Source of the DNA: an uncultured bacterium
Lineage (GTDB): Bacteria; Bacillota; Negativicutes; Acidaminococcales; Acidaminococcaceae
DNA length: 12,381 nucleotides
Direction of reading: 5' to 3'
Assembly: GCA_905215645.1 (NCBI GenBank)
Contig: CAJMQS010000057.1
Span: forward strand, 1 to 12,381
This document shows, one piece after another, positions 6,743 through 12,327 of this stretch. The notes beneath the pieces were generated by a model. That model ran no database searches. It was given only the letters and a program-made list of their open reading frames with translations, and was not told where the DNA came from. A program made the translations under genes and the position numbers. Numbering within the stretch: the first letter of the stretch is position 1; each line of letters starts with the position of its first letter.

Positions 6743-7150
6743 ATGGATAAAATGATCGTTCGGGTGCCTGTAGTCATCAAGGCCAAGGTCACAGAAGACC
6801 TGAAAGCCAAGATCATTGCAGATATGAAACGTCAGGTCCAGGCTGCTGAGCTGGACTTTGAACAGTTCCAGTTCAATGCCAAGCGGGCGCTGAATGAACA
6901 GTCCGCTGCCGGTCCGGAGGCTGTCCGGGGGCTCCAGGAGCAGATCGAGTACGAAAAGGCCCAGCGGGGCCATGCTCTCCAGGAACTGAAAGACAAGCTG
7001 GAACGGGCTGAAAACCTGGAAATCGGCAGTGAAGTCGGTCATGGTACACTGGAACGTTCCGTAGAGATTACCATCGGCAGCGACCTGGAAGCCCTTATGG
7101 GGGCGGAAATCGTCGTGGAAGACGGCAAAGTCGTCGGATTCAGAGCGTAA
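6743..7150 (+). CDS. ylqD: YlqD family protein
   Basis: The function of YlqD is unknown; the call rests on its position between khpA and rimM and on the family-like layout. The 135-residue protein starts with a hydrophobic strand (RVPVVIKAKV), continues with a long charged helical region likely to form a coiled coil (about 15-100, rich in Gln, Glu, Lys and Ala), and ends in a small beta module (V-E-I-T-I-G then I-V-V-E-D-G-K-V). There is no signal peptide or membrane segment. The start at ATG 6743 is chosen because AAAGGTGG (6730-6736) precedes it by 6 bases; a GTG at 6734 lies inside that site. rimM starts four bases after the stop. Confidence 0.88.
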   Translation: MDKMIVRVPVVIKAKVTEDLKAKIIADMKRQVQAAELDFEQFQFNAKRALNEQSAAGPEAVRGLQEQIEYEKAQRGHALQELKDKLERAENLEIGSEVGHGTLERSVEITIGSDLEALMGAEIVVEDGKVVGFRA

Positions 7151-7154
7151 GCCT

Positions 7155-7649
7155 ATGGAACAGCATATCGTGATTGGCAAAATTGTCGCCCCGCATGGCG
7201 TGCGGGGCGAATTTCGCATTATGCCGCAGACGGACCATCCGGAGCGGTACGCCAAAATGAAGAAGATCACCCTGGACAATGGCCGGGAATTCACGGTGGT
7301 GAGCCTGCGCCAGCACAAGAATGTGTACCTGATGAAGGTGGAGGGCATCGATACCATGGACGAGGCGGAAACCCTCCGGGGACGGACCTTGGTCCTGCGC
7401 CCGGAAGAGCTGCCCCCTCTGCCGGAAGGCCAGTTCTATGTCCGGGATATCATCGGCTTTGCCGCTGTTACGCCGGAGGGGGCGCCTGTGGGGACCCTGA
7501 AGGATGTCATCAGCCCCGGTTCCACCGATGTATTCGTCATCGCTCCGCCCCAGGGGGAAGAGATCCTGGTGGCCGCCATTGCGGATAACATCCGGAAGAT
7601 CGACTGGGAAAAGAAGCAGATTGTGGTGGTCCTGCCGGAGTGGATCTGA
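7155..7649 (+). CDS. rimM: 16S rRNA processing factor RimM
   Basis: RimM binds uS19 on the 30S subunit and helps mature the 3' (head) domain of 16S rRNA. The 164-residue protein has the N-terminal signature IGKIVAPHGVRGEFR (7-21), the PRC-barrel-like C-terminal half beginning with FYVRDIIG, and the usual ending I-D-W-E-K-K-Q-I-V-V. There is no strong ribosome binding site in front of the ATG, and the gap from ylqD is only four bases, so translation is probably coupled to ylqD. trmD starts one base after its stop. Confidence 0.96.
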   Translation: MEQHIVIGKIVAPHGVRGEFRIMPQTDHPERYAKMKKITLDNGREFTVVSLRQHKNVYLMKVEGIDTMDEAETLRGRTLVLRPEELPPLPEGQFYVRDIIGFAAVTPEGAPVGTLKDVISPGSTDVFVIAPPQGEEILVAAIADNIRKIDWEKKQIVVVLPEWI

Positions 7650-7650
7650 T

Positions 7651-8421
7651 ATGAAGTTCGTCTTTATCACCCTCTTTCCGGAAATGATCAGGAGCGCCAG
7701 TTCTTGGAGCATCCTGGGCCGAGCGGCCAAAGAAGGGCTGCTCACCGTAGACTGTGTGGACCCCCGGGACTATGCCACGGACCGGCACCGGAGCGTGGAT
7801 GACACCACCTGCGGCGGCGGAGCCGGCATGGTCCTGAAGCCTCAAACCTTCCTGGCGGCCCTGGATCGGGCTCGGGAACTGGCTCCACACGCGCTGGTAG
7901 CTGCCCTGACCCCGGTGGGGGAATCCCTCCGCCAGGAACGGGTATGCCAGCTGGCCCGGAGCGGCCGGGATTTGATCTTTCTCTGCGGCCATTACGAAGG
8001 CTTTGATGAACGGATCCTTGAGGAAGCTGATCTCCGGCTTTCTATCGGGGATTTCGTCCTTACCGGAGGTGAACTGCCGGCCCTGTGCATCATGGATGCA
8101 GTGGCCCGGTTCATCCCAGGCGTACTGGGCAAACAGGTGAGTGCGGAAGAGGATTCTTTCCACGACAGCCTGCTGGAATACCCCCAGTACACCCGCCCTG
8201 TGGAATATCAGGGCAAAACCGTACCGGAGATTCTGCTCTCCGGAGACCACGCAAAAATCAGCCAGTGGCGGCGGAAGGAAAGCCTGCGGGCTACGTTCCG
8301 CCACCGCCCGGAGCTGCTGCGGACCATGCAGTGGCAGAAGGGGGACGGGAAACTGTTCCTGGCCATGGAAGAAGAAGAAAAAGAGAAGTCTCGGGCAGCT
8401 GGGAAAAGCCAGGATTCCTGA
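7651..8421 (+). CDS. trmD: tRNA (guanine-N1-)-methyltransferase
   Basis: TrmD methylates G37 next to the anticodon of certain tRNAs with S-adenosylmethionine, preventing +1 frameshifts. The 256 residues match the usual length. The deep-trefoil-knot motifs are clear: CGHYEGFDERI (112-122), SIGDFVLTGGELP (131-143), EDSF with the likely catalytic aspartate (D168), YPQYTRP (177-183) and LSGDHAKI (196-203). The N-terminal motif that often reads F-x-G-x-x-x-x-S-I-x-G-R-A is MIRSASSWSILGRA (12-25) here, a mild deviation. The start at 7651 gives the family's standard M-K-F-x-F-I-T-L-F-P opening. The acidic Glu-rich tail (about 237-246) is extra. It ends the tightly packed ylxM-trmD run. Confidence 0.97.
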   Translation: MKFVFITLFPEMIRSASSWSILGRAAKEGLLTVDCVDPRDYATDRHRSVDDTTCGGGAGMVLKPQTFLAALDRARELAPHALVAALTPVGESLRQERVCQLARSGRDLIFLCGHYEGFDERILEEADLRLSIGDFVLTGGELPALCIMDAVARFIPGVLGKQVSAEEDSFHDSLLEYPQYTRPVEYQGKTVPEILLSGDHAKISQWRRKESLRATFRHRPELLRTMQWQKGDGKLFLAMEEEEKEKSRAAGKSQDS

Positions 8422-8429
8422 CTTTTTGG

Positions 8430-8459
8430 TTGCACCGGGAGCCGGCTGTATGGTATAAT
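8430..8459 (+). promoter_or_regulatory. Promoter of rplS, extended -10 type
   Basis: TTGCAC (8430-8435), an 18-base spacer and TATAAT (8454-8459) preceded by TGG form a strong promoter with an extended -10. It begins 9 bases after the trmD stop, and transcription should start near 8466. It would let rplS be made independently of the upstream operon. Confidence 0.82.
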
Positions 8460-8465
8460 ACAGCG

Positions 8466-8540
8466 TATGCATTAACGGGCGGTCCGCTGTTAGCACGTGG
8501 CTAGACATGAACGTCTTGGATTCTGAGGAGGAAATTATAA
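8466..8540 (+). ncRNA. Structured 5' leader of rplS, candidate L19-type ribosomal protein leader
   Basis: The 75-base leader can form three small hairpins in a row: TAAC/GTTA with an inner GC stem (8473-8492), TAGC/GCTA (8491-8503, sharing two bases with the first) and AGAC/GTCT (8503-8516). The ribosome binding site AGGAGG (8526-8531) follows. Autoregulatory leaders of bL19 genes are known in Firmicutes. I cannot confirm a match to that family without a covariance search. No terminator is present, so any control would act at translation or by mRNA stability. Confidence 0.4.
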
Positions 8541-8882
8541 ATGAACGTTATTGAAGCAATTGAAAAGGAACAGCTGCGTTCCGACATTCCTGAATTCCGT
8601 CCTGGCGACACCCTGAAAGTTTATGTGAAGGTCGTCGAAGGTACCCGTGAACGTGTTCAGCTGTTTGAAGGCGTTTGCATTGCCCGGAGCGGTGCTGGTG
8701 CCCGGGAAATGTTCACCGTCCGCCGCATTGCTTCCGGTGTGGGTGTAGAAAGAATGTTCCCTGTACATTCCCCGCGTCTGGAAAAGATCGTTGTATCTCA
8801 CAGAGGTGTGGTACGCAGAGCCAAACTGTATTATCTGCGTAAACTGACCGGTAAAGCCGCTCGTATCAGAGAACGTCGGTAA
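8541..8882 (+). CDS. rplS: 50S ribosomal protein bL19
   Basis: bL19 sits at the 30S-50S interface. The 113-residue protein carries the family features FRPGDTLKVYVKVVEGTRERVQ (19-40), F-E-G-V-C-I-A-R-S-G and the basic C-terminal half ending in K-L-Y-Y-L-R-x-x-x-G-K-A-A-R-I-R-E. AGGAGG lies 9 bases before the ATG. CGT is frequent among its Arg codons, in contrast with the flanking genes, as expected for a highly expressed protein. It has its own promoter and a terminator immediately after it, so it can form a one-gene transcript. Confidence 0.98.
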   Translation: MNVIEAIEKEQLRSDIPEFRPGDTLKVYVKVVEGTRERVQLFEGVCIARSGAGAREMFTVRRIASGVGVERMFPVHSPRLEKIVVSHRGVVRRAKLYYLRKLTGKAARIRERR

Positions 8883-8893
8883 TCGGATCAATG

Positions 8894-8922
8894 AGGCAGT
8901 TGCTCCGGCAACTGCCTTTTTT
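8894..8922 (+). terminator. Intrinsic terminator between rplS and lepB
   Basis: The stem GGCAGTTGC (8895-8903) with its complement (8908-8916) has a TCCG tetraloop and is followed by a run of six T (8917-8922). It starts 12 bases after the rplS stop and ends 6 bases before the lepB ribosome binding site. Confidence 0.88.
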
Positions 8923-8939
8923 CTGTGAAGGAGATTTTC

Positions 8940-9479
8940 ATGAGCGAAGAAAAGAAATCCGGATCCTGGCAGGATACTGTCAGCGATTGGCTGATTTCCA
9001 TCATCGTAGCGGTGGTGCTGGCCTTCGGGATCCGCACGTTCCTGGTAGAACCCTATATGGTTTCCGGCCCTTCCATGATGAACACCCTCCAAGACCAAGA
9101 ACGCCTCCTGGTGAACAAACTGGTCTACTACACCCGCCAGCCCAAACGGGGGGAAATCATCGTCTTCAAGTATCCCAGTGATACCCGCCGGGATTTCATC
9201 AAACGAGTCATCGCCGTGGGCGGGGACACCATCGAGATCCGGGATGGAAAGACATATGTGAACGGACAGGCTCTGGATGAAAGCTATATCCGGGAACCCT
9301 TCCATACCAATCTGCCTAAGACCACCGTTCCTGCCGGCCATATCTTTGTCATGGGGGACAATCGGAACAACTCCGAAGACAGTCGGTTCCGAGATGTGGG
9401 CTTCGTGGACCTGAGCCTAGTGAAAGGCAAGGCCAGCGTCATCTTCTGGCCGCTGGGACAGGTGAGGATGCTGCCGTGA
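8940..9479 (+). CDS. lepB: Type I signal peptidase
   Basis: LepB is a membrane-anchored serine protease that removes signal peptides on the outer face of the cytoplasmic membrane. The 179 residues have a short cytoplasmic N-terminus, one membrane segment (about 17-36), the catalytic serine in SGPSMMNTL (Ser45), the catalytic lysine in FIKRVIAVGGD (Lys88) and box E as GDNRNNSEDSR (139-149). One N-terminal membrane segment and this length are typical of Gram-positive-type (SipS-like) enzymes. An in-frame GTG at 8925 would add five residues, but AAGGAG (8928-8933) overlaps that stretch and fits ATG 8940. It lies just behind the rplS terminator with no visible promoter of its own. It links functionally to ffh upstream (targeting, then processing). 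Confidence 0.97.
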   Translation: MSEEKKSGSWQDTVSDWLISIIVAVVLAFGIRTFLVEPYMVSGPSMMNTLQDQERLLVNKLVYYTRQPKRGEIIVFKYPSDTRRDFIKRVIAVGGDTIEIRDGKTYVNGQALDESYIREPFHTNLPKTTVPAGHIFVMGDNRNNSEDSRFRDVGFVDLSLVKGKASVIFWPLGQVRMLP

Positions 9480-9483
9480 AAAA

Positions 9484-9515
9484 GGGGGATGTTGCACGTT
9501 ACGTGCAACACCCCC
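9484..9515. terminator. Hairpin after lepB, left end of copy 3
   Basis: GGGGG (9484-9488), one unpaired A, then TGTTGCAC pair with GTGCAACA and CCCCC (to 9515). It starts 4 bases after the lepB stop codon. No T-run follows on the + strand, whereas AAAAA precedes it, so it fits a terminator better for the minus strand; as the lepB terminator it is only plausible. Confidence 0.5.
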
Positions 9516-9739
9516 GGTCTCACGAGCCGCATTGCGGCTCGGTCTCGGGTCTCGAGTCTCGAGCCGAATGAGAAATTTGCAAGCAAATTTTTTGAATGTA
9601 CAAACCCTAATCTGCTAACGATAAGATATTCGTTTCTATATCCAGCACGATACTGGTTCTACACCTTCAAAAGAACCTGGCCATGGGGACAGGTTCTATC
9701 CAACGGCTCGAGACTCACGACTCGAGACCCGAGACCTCA

Positions 9740-9773
9740 AAAAGGGACTGTTGCGCAGGCAACAGCCCCTTTT
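9740..9773. terminator. Bidirectional terminator-like hairpin, right end of copy 3
   Basis: CTGTTGC (9748-9754) and GCAACAG (9759-9765) form the core stem. It extends through GGG/CCC past one A-C mismatch, with AAAA before and TTTT after, which allows termination on both strands. It separates the element from the rbgA promoter. Confidence 0.65.
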
Positions 9774-9813
9774 ACTGCACCAAATTCCCGTTAATGACCT
9801 GTTTTTTCCATCA

Positions 9814-9843
9814 TTCGCTTCTCTTGGGGAATCATGGTATAAT
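9814..9843 (+). promoter_or_regulatory. Promoter of rbgA, extended -10 type
   Basis: TATAAT (9838-9843) is preceded by TGG, the same extended -10 as in the rplS promoter. The -35 region is weak (TTCGCT at 9814-9819, 18-base spacer), which an extended -10 can offset. Transcription should begin near 9850, giving a leader of about 56 bases. Confidence 0.72.
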
Positions 9844-9854
9844 GGGGCCTATGC

Positions 9855-9886
9855 AAACAGACCGGGCACGGACGTGCCTGTTTTTC
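9855..9886 (+). promoter_or_regulatory. Terminator-like hairpin in the rbgA leader, possible attenuator
   Basis: GGCACG (9865-9870) and CGTGCC (9873-9878) form a tight hairpin that can be enlarged by AAACA (9855-9859) pairing with TGTTT (9879-9883), and a T-run reaches 9885. It lies wholly between the promoter and the ribosome binding site AAAGGAAG (9893-9900). Short upstream partners for an antiterminator are not obvious. It could also simply stabilise the 5' end. Confidence 0.4.
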
Positions 9887-9905
9887 TACTAGAAAGGAAG
9901 TTTCC

Positions 9906-10799
9906 ATGGAAAATACAATCGGAGGGAAAAAATTCCATATCCAGTGGTTCCCGGGCCACATGACCAAGGCCAAACGGATGATGGAAGCCAACCTGAAGCT
10001 GGTGGACGTGGTGGTGGAACTCTTGGATGCCCGGATTCCCCGGTCCAGTGCCAACCCCATGCTCCAGCAGCTGATCGGCGGCAAGGCGAAAATCGTGGTC
10101 CTGAACAAAACGGATATGGCCGATCCGGACCGGACCCGGGATTGGTTGGCCTATTTCAAAAAACACAGTTTCACAGCTTTGGAAGTGGACTGTCAGAAGG
10201 GCAAAGGGATCAAAGCCCTTATCAGCGCCATCCAAAAAGCCGGGGAACCCACTTTGGAAAAATGGCGGAAGAAAGGGGTCCGGAACCGGTCCATCCGGGT
10301 AATGATCGTAGGCATCCCCAATGTGGGGAAATCCACCCTGATCAACCGTCTCTTAGGGAAAAACAAAGCGGCGGCCCAGAACAAACCGGGTGTGACCCGG
10401 GGACCCCAGTGGGTGATCCTGGGCAAAGGTCTGGAACTGCTGGATACTCCTGGGGTCCTGTGGCCCAAGTTCGATAATCCGGAAACTGGCTTTTGCCTGG
10501 CTGTCACCGGGGCCATCCGAGAAGAAGTCTTCGATCAGGAAACGGCTGTCCATATCCTGGTCCAGCGGCTGCTGAACTTGTATCCCCAGGAACTGGCCGC
10601 CAGCTACCGGATCGAACGGGTCCCGGAAGACACCGTAGAAACCGTGGAGGAAAAGATCGCCCGGGCCCGAGGCTGCCTGAAGGCCGGCGGAAACCTGGAC
10701 CTGAACAAAACCATCCAGATGATCCTCCGGGATTTCAAGACGGGGAAACTGGGAGCCTTCAGCCTGGAAAAAGCCCCTGGGGAAAGCGCAGAATCATGA
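9906..10799 (+). CDS. rbgA: Ribosome biogenesis GTPase RbgA (YlqF)
   Basis: RbgA is a circularly permuted GTPase needed for late 50S assembly, including incorporation of late proteins such as uL16. The permuted motif order is plain: G4 as NKTD (67-70), then G1 as GIPNVGKST (136-144), G2 around PGVTRG (161-166) and G3 as DTPG (180-183). The N-terminal H-I-Q-W-F-P-G-H-M-T-K-A-x-R-M (11-25) and a helical C-terminal RNA-binding domain are family features. Length 297 residues, slightly above the Bacillus protein. It has its own promoter and a start supported by AAAGGAAG. Its stop overlaps the rnhB start by four bases (ATGA). Confidence 0.96.
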   Translation: MENTIGGKKFHIQWFPGHMTKAKRMMEANLKLVDVVVELLDARIPRSSANPMLQQLIGGKAKIVVLNKTDMADPDRTRDWLAYFKKHSFTALEVDCQKGKGIKALISAIQKAGEPTLEKWRKKGVRNRSIRVMIVGIPNVGKSTLINRLLGKNKAAAQNKPGVTRGPQWVILGKGLELLDTPGVLWPKFDNPETGFCLAVTGAIREEVFDQETAVHILVQRLLNLYPQELAASYRIERVPEDTVETVEEKIARARGCLKAGGNLDLNKTIQMILRDFKTGKLGAFSLEKAPGESAES

Positions 10800-11608
10800 C
10801 CCGGGGAGAAAGCATCCAGGCTATCCGGGAAAAGCTGAAGGCCGGCCCTGCTCCGGAAGAACTGGCTGTCTGGCGGCAGGACTCCCGGGCCGGAGTCCGG
10901 AAGCTGCTGGAAGCCTATGAACGGAAACAGGCGGCTCAGGCGGCAGAACGGGAACGGCTGGACCGTCTCCAGGATCTGGAGCGGGCCTTTTGGGATAAAG
11001 GCATGGAGCAGGTGGCTGGCTGCGATGAAGCGGGCCGGGGCCCTTTGGCCGGTCCCTTGGTCACGGCGGCAGTGATCCTGCCCCACACCATCTGGCTGCC
11101 GGGGCTGAACGATTCGAAAAAAGTCACGGCTGCCCGGCGGGAAACTTTGTATCAAGAAATCTTGGAACAGGCAGTGAGTGTGACAGTCAGCATCCTGGGG
11201 CCCCGGGAAATCGACCGGCTGAATATCTACCAGGCGGCGAAAAAGACCATGACCCTTTGTCTGACCCATCTGAAGGTACGCCCCCAGGCGGCCATTACCG
11301 ACGCCATGCCTCTGGAAATCCCTGGGATGGCGGTGGAGGACCTGGTCCACGGGGACAGCAAAAGTGCGGCGGTGGCGGCGGCTTCCATCATCGCGAAAGT
11401 GACAAGGGATCATCTGATGCAGGAGCTGGACAGCCAGTATCCCCAGTTCGGCTTTGCCCAGCACAAAGGATACGGCACGGCCCAGCACATCCAGGCCATC
11501 CTGGACTGCGGTCCCTGTCCCTGGCACCGGAGAAGCTATGAACCCCTGAAATCCATGGGGCTGAAAGAACCCGCAGTCAGTGAAAACAAACTGCTGAAAC
11601 TGAAGTAG
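10796..11608 (+). CDS. rnhB: Ribonuclease HII
   Basis: RNase HII cuts RNA in RNA-DNA hybrids and at single ribonucleotides misincorporated in DNA. The 270 residues consist of an N-terminal helical extension (1-70), as in Bacillus RnhB, and the catalytic domain with DEAGRGPLAGP (Asp77, Glu78), Asp169 in ITDAMP and Asp205 in IAKVTRD, which complete the DEDD metal site. GDSKSAAVAAASIIAKV (186-202) and the H-K-G-Y-G-T (223-228) motif are typical. The ATG at 10796 overlaps the rbgA stop as ATGA, so translation is coupled. An open frame extends upstream inside rbgA but reads as shadow. The usual pair rbgA-rnhB supports the call. Confidence 0.97.
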   Translation: MTRGESIQAIREKLKAGPAPEELAVWRQDSRAGVRKLLEAYERKQAAQAAERERLDRLQDLERAFWDKGMEQVAGCDEAGRGPLAGPLVTAAVILPHTIWLPGLNDSKKVTAARRETLYQEILEQAVSVTVSILGPREIDRLNIYQAAKKTMTLCLTHLKVRPQAAITDAMPLEIPGMAVEDLVHGDSKSAAVAAASIIAKVTRDHLMQELDSQYPQFGFAQHKGYGTAQHIQAILDCGPCPWHRRSYEPLKSMGLKEPAVSENKLLKLK

Positions 11609-11610
11609 GG

Positions 11611-11632
11611 GGCTGTTGCCAGGGCAACAGCC
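11611..11632 (+). terminator. Hairpin after rnhB, left end of copy 4
   Basis: The stem GGCTGTTGC with GCAACAGCC closes a CAGG loop three bases after the rnhB stop. No T-run follows, so it may be a weak or factor-assisted terminator, or only an mRNA 3'-end stabiliser. Confidence 0.5.
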
Positions 11633-11834
11633 ATCAGTCGGGAGTCAGAAGTCTGAAGCCTCAGGACAGGACCTGTCTTGATGTCAGGTCCTTCTGATTA
11701 TGTAGAACCAGAACCAGAATCGGAAGTGTTCAAAGATTTCATTTCGCCCAACGGTTATACATATTCTAAAATTTGCTTGCAAATTTATCCAAGGACTCCC
11801 GACTTCAGACTTCCGACTGAGCCGTGAGCGGCTC
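11611..11834 (+). repeat. Heptad-ended intergenic repeat element, copy 4 (complete)
   Basis: The element fills the rnhB-yraN gap. Parts: hairpin GGCTGTTGC/GCAACAGCC (11611-11632); words GTCGGGA (11637), GTCAGAA (11644) and GTCTGAA (11651); GCC (11658-11660); a conserved TCAGGACAGG (11661-11670); internal hairpin AGGACCTG/CAGGTCCT (11668-11692); core; palindrome AAATTTGC/GCAAATTT (11769-11786); inverted words CAAGGAC (11790), TCCCGAC (11797), TTCAGAC (11804) and TTCCGAC (11811); and a GAGCCG/CGGCTC hairpin (11819-11834) just before the yraN ribosome binding site. It shares words with copies 1 and 5, and core and palindrome with copy 3. No gene inside. Confidence 0.85.
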
Positions 11835-11859
11835 TACAGCTATGAAAGGAGTGATATGC

Positions 11860-12216
11860 ATGGTCCACCAGCGCCGTCGGTTCGGGAACTGGGGAGAAGA
11901 CACGGCGGTCCGGTATCTGGAAAGACAGGGCTATGAGATCCTGGACCGGAACTACAGCTGTGCCTGGGGAGAATTGGATATCGTGGCCCGGCACTGGGGA
12001 GTGGTGGCTTTTGTGGAAGTAAAGAGCCGACACAGCCTGAAATTCGGCCGTCCGGCAGCTGCAGTGACCCGGACCAAGCAGCTCCGCCTGCGGAAAACCG
12101 CCTGGTGCTATCTTCGGGAACATCCGGTATTCCGCTTCCGGAGCCGGTTCGATATCATTGAGATCCTGGATCTGTACGGAAAAATTTCTCTGAATCATTT
12201 GAAGAATTGTTTTTAA
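11860..12216 (+). CDS. yraN: YraN family protein (UPF0102), putative endonuclease-like
   Basis: YraN proteins have a restriction-endonuclease-like fold; their role is not established, and the usual neighbourhood with rnhB points to nucleic-acid metabolism. The 118 residues carry the family core: G-x-W-G-E-D-x-A-x-x-Y-L (9-20), G-Y-E-I-L-D-R-N (24-31), GELDIVA (37-43) and FVEVKSR (51-57). Glu38, Asp40, Glu53 and Lys55 form the PD-(D/E)xK-like set. The ending FDIIEIL is also typical. Start: ATG 11860 is preceded by AAAGGAG (11845-11851). Upstream in-frame GTG 11824 and ATG 11842 run through the repeat hairpin and the binding site, and are rejected. Confidence 0.93.
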   Translation: MVHQRRRFGNWGEDTAVRYLERQGYEILDRNYSCAWGELDIVARHWGVVAFVEVKSRHSLKFGRPAAAVTRTKQLRLRKTAWCYLREHPVFRFRSRFDIIEILDLYGKISLNHLKNCF

Positions 12217-12227
12217 AGATAAAATCT

Positions 12228-12255
12228 GGCAATTGTCAATGGCCAATTGCCGATG
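12228..12255. repeat. Second set of 7-base words flanking the 12255 hairpin
   Basis: Between the yraN stop and the next hairpin lie GGCAATT (12228), GTCAATG (12235), GCCAATT (12242) and GCCGATG (12249), four words with a G-N-C anchor every seven bases. The block can also fold, GGCAATTG (12228-12235) pairing with CAATTGCC (12244-12251). It may be the relic of another element with its own word set, or the yraN 3' hairpin. Confidence 0.45.
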
Positions 12256-12280
12256 GGGCTGTTGCATGCGTAACAGCCCC
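12255..12280. terminator. Hairpin downstream of yraN, left end of copy 5
   Basis: GGGGCTGTT pairs with AACAGCCCC, extended by a G-U and a C-G pair around an ATGC loop. Only TT follows. It is the first plausible stop for the yraN transcript, 38 bases after its stop codon. Confidence 0.5.
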
Positions 12281-12327
12281 TTAGTCGGAAGTCAGGAGTC
12301 TGAAGTCGGAAGCCTCAGGACAGGATC
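12255..12327 (+). repeat. Heptad-ended intergenic repeat element, copy 5 (broken off)
   Basis: Hairpin GGGGCTGTTG..TAACAGCCCC (12255-12280) is followed by words GTCGGAA (12284, 12305), GTCAGGA (12291) and GTCTGAA (12298), then GCC (12312-12314) and TCAGGACAGGATC (12315-12327), identical to the reverse complement of 136-148 of copy 1. After 12327 the match stops and the second arm of the internal hairpin is missing. The last 54 bases match no other part of the window that I can see and hold no gene start I can support. Confidence 0.75.

Larger units (their letters stand above)
9484..9773 (-). repeat. Heptad-ended intergenic repeat element, copy 3 (complete)
   Basis: The element fills most of the 426-base lepB-rbgA gap. 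Parts: hairpin (9484-9515); word GTCTCAC (9517); small hairpin GAGCCGC/GCGGCTC (9524-9540); words GTCTCGG (9542) and GTCTCGA (9549, 9556); GCC (9563-9565); palindrome AAATTTGC/GCAAATTT (9573-9590); core; internal hairpin AGAACCTG/CAGGTTCT (9672-9697); GGC (9705-9707); inverted words TCGAGAC (9708, 9722), TCACGAC (9715) and CCGAGAC (9729); hairpin (9740-9773). Core and palindrome match the 11611 copy in reverse orientation, while the words differ. No credible gene lies inside. Confidence 0.85.

Noticed and set aside
7504..7650. Upstream extension of trmD inside rimM
   Set aside because: The extra residues are out-of-frame rimM sequence; the family's N-terminus begins exactly at the ATG 7651.
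9484..9773. Autonomous insertion sequence
   Set aside because: No transposase-like reading frame is present and the element is under 300 bp; at most it is non-autonomous.
9489..9963. Small plus-strand frames in the lepB-rbgA gap
   Set aside because: They translate inverted repeats and hairpins, have no binding sites, and change wherever the element modules change.
10493..10795. Upstream extension of rnhB inside rbgA
   Set aside because: It is shadow translation of rbgA; the ATGA overlap at 10796 is the natural start.
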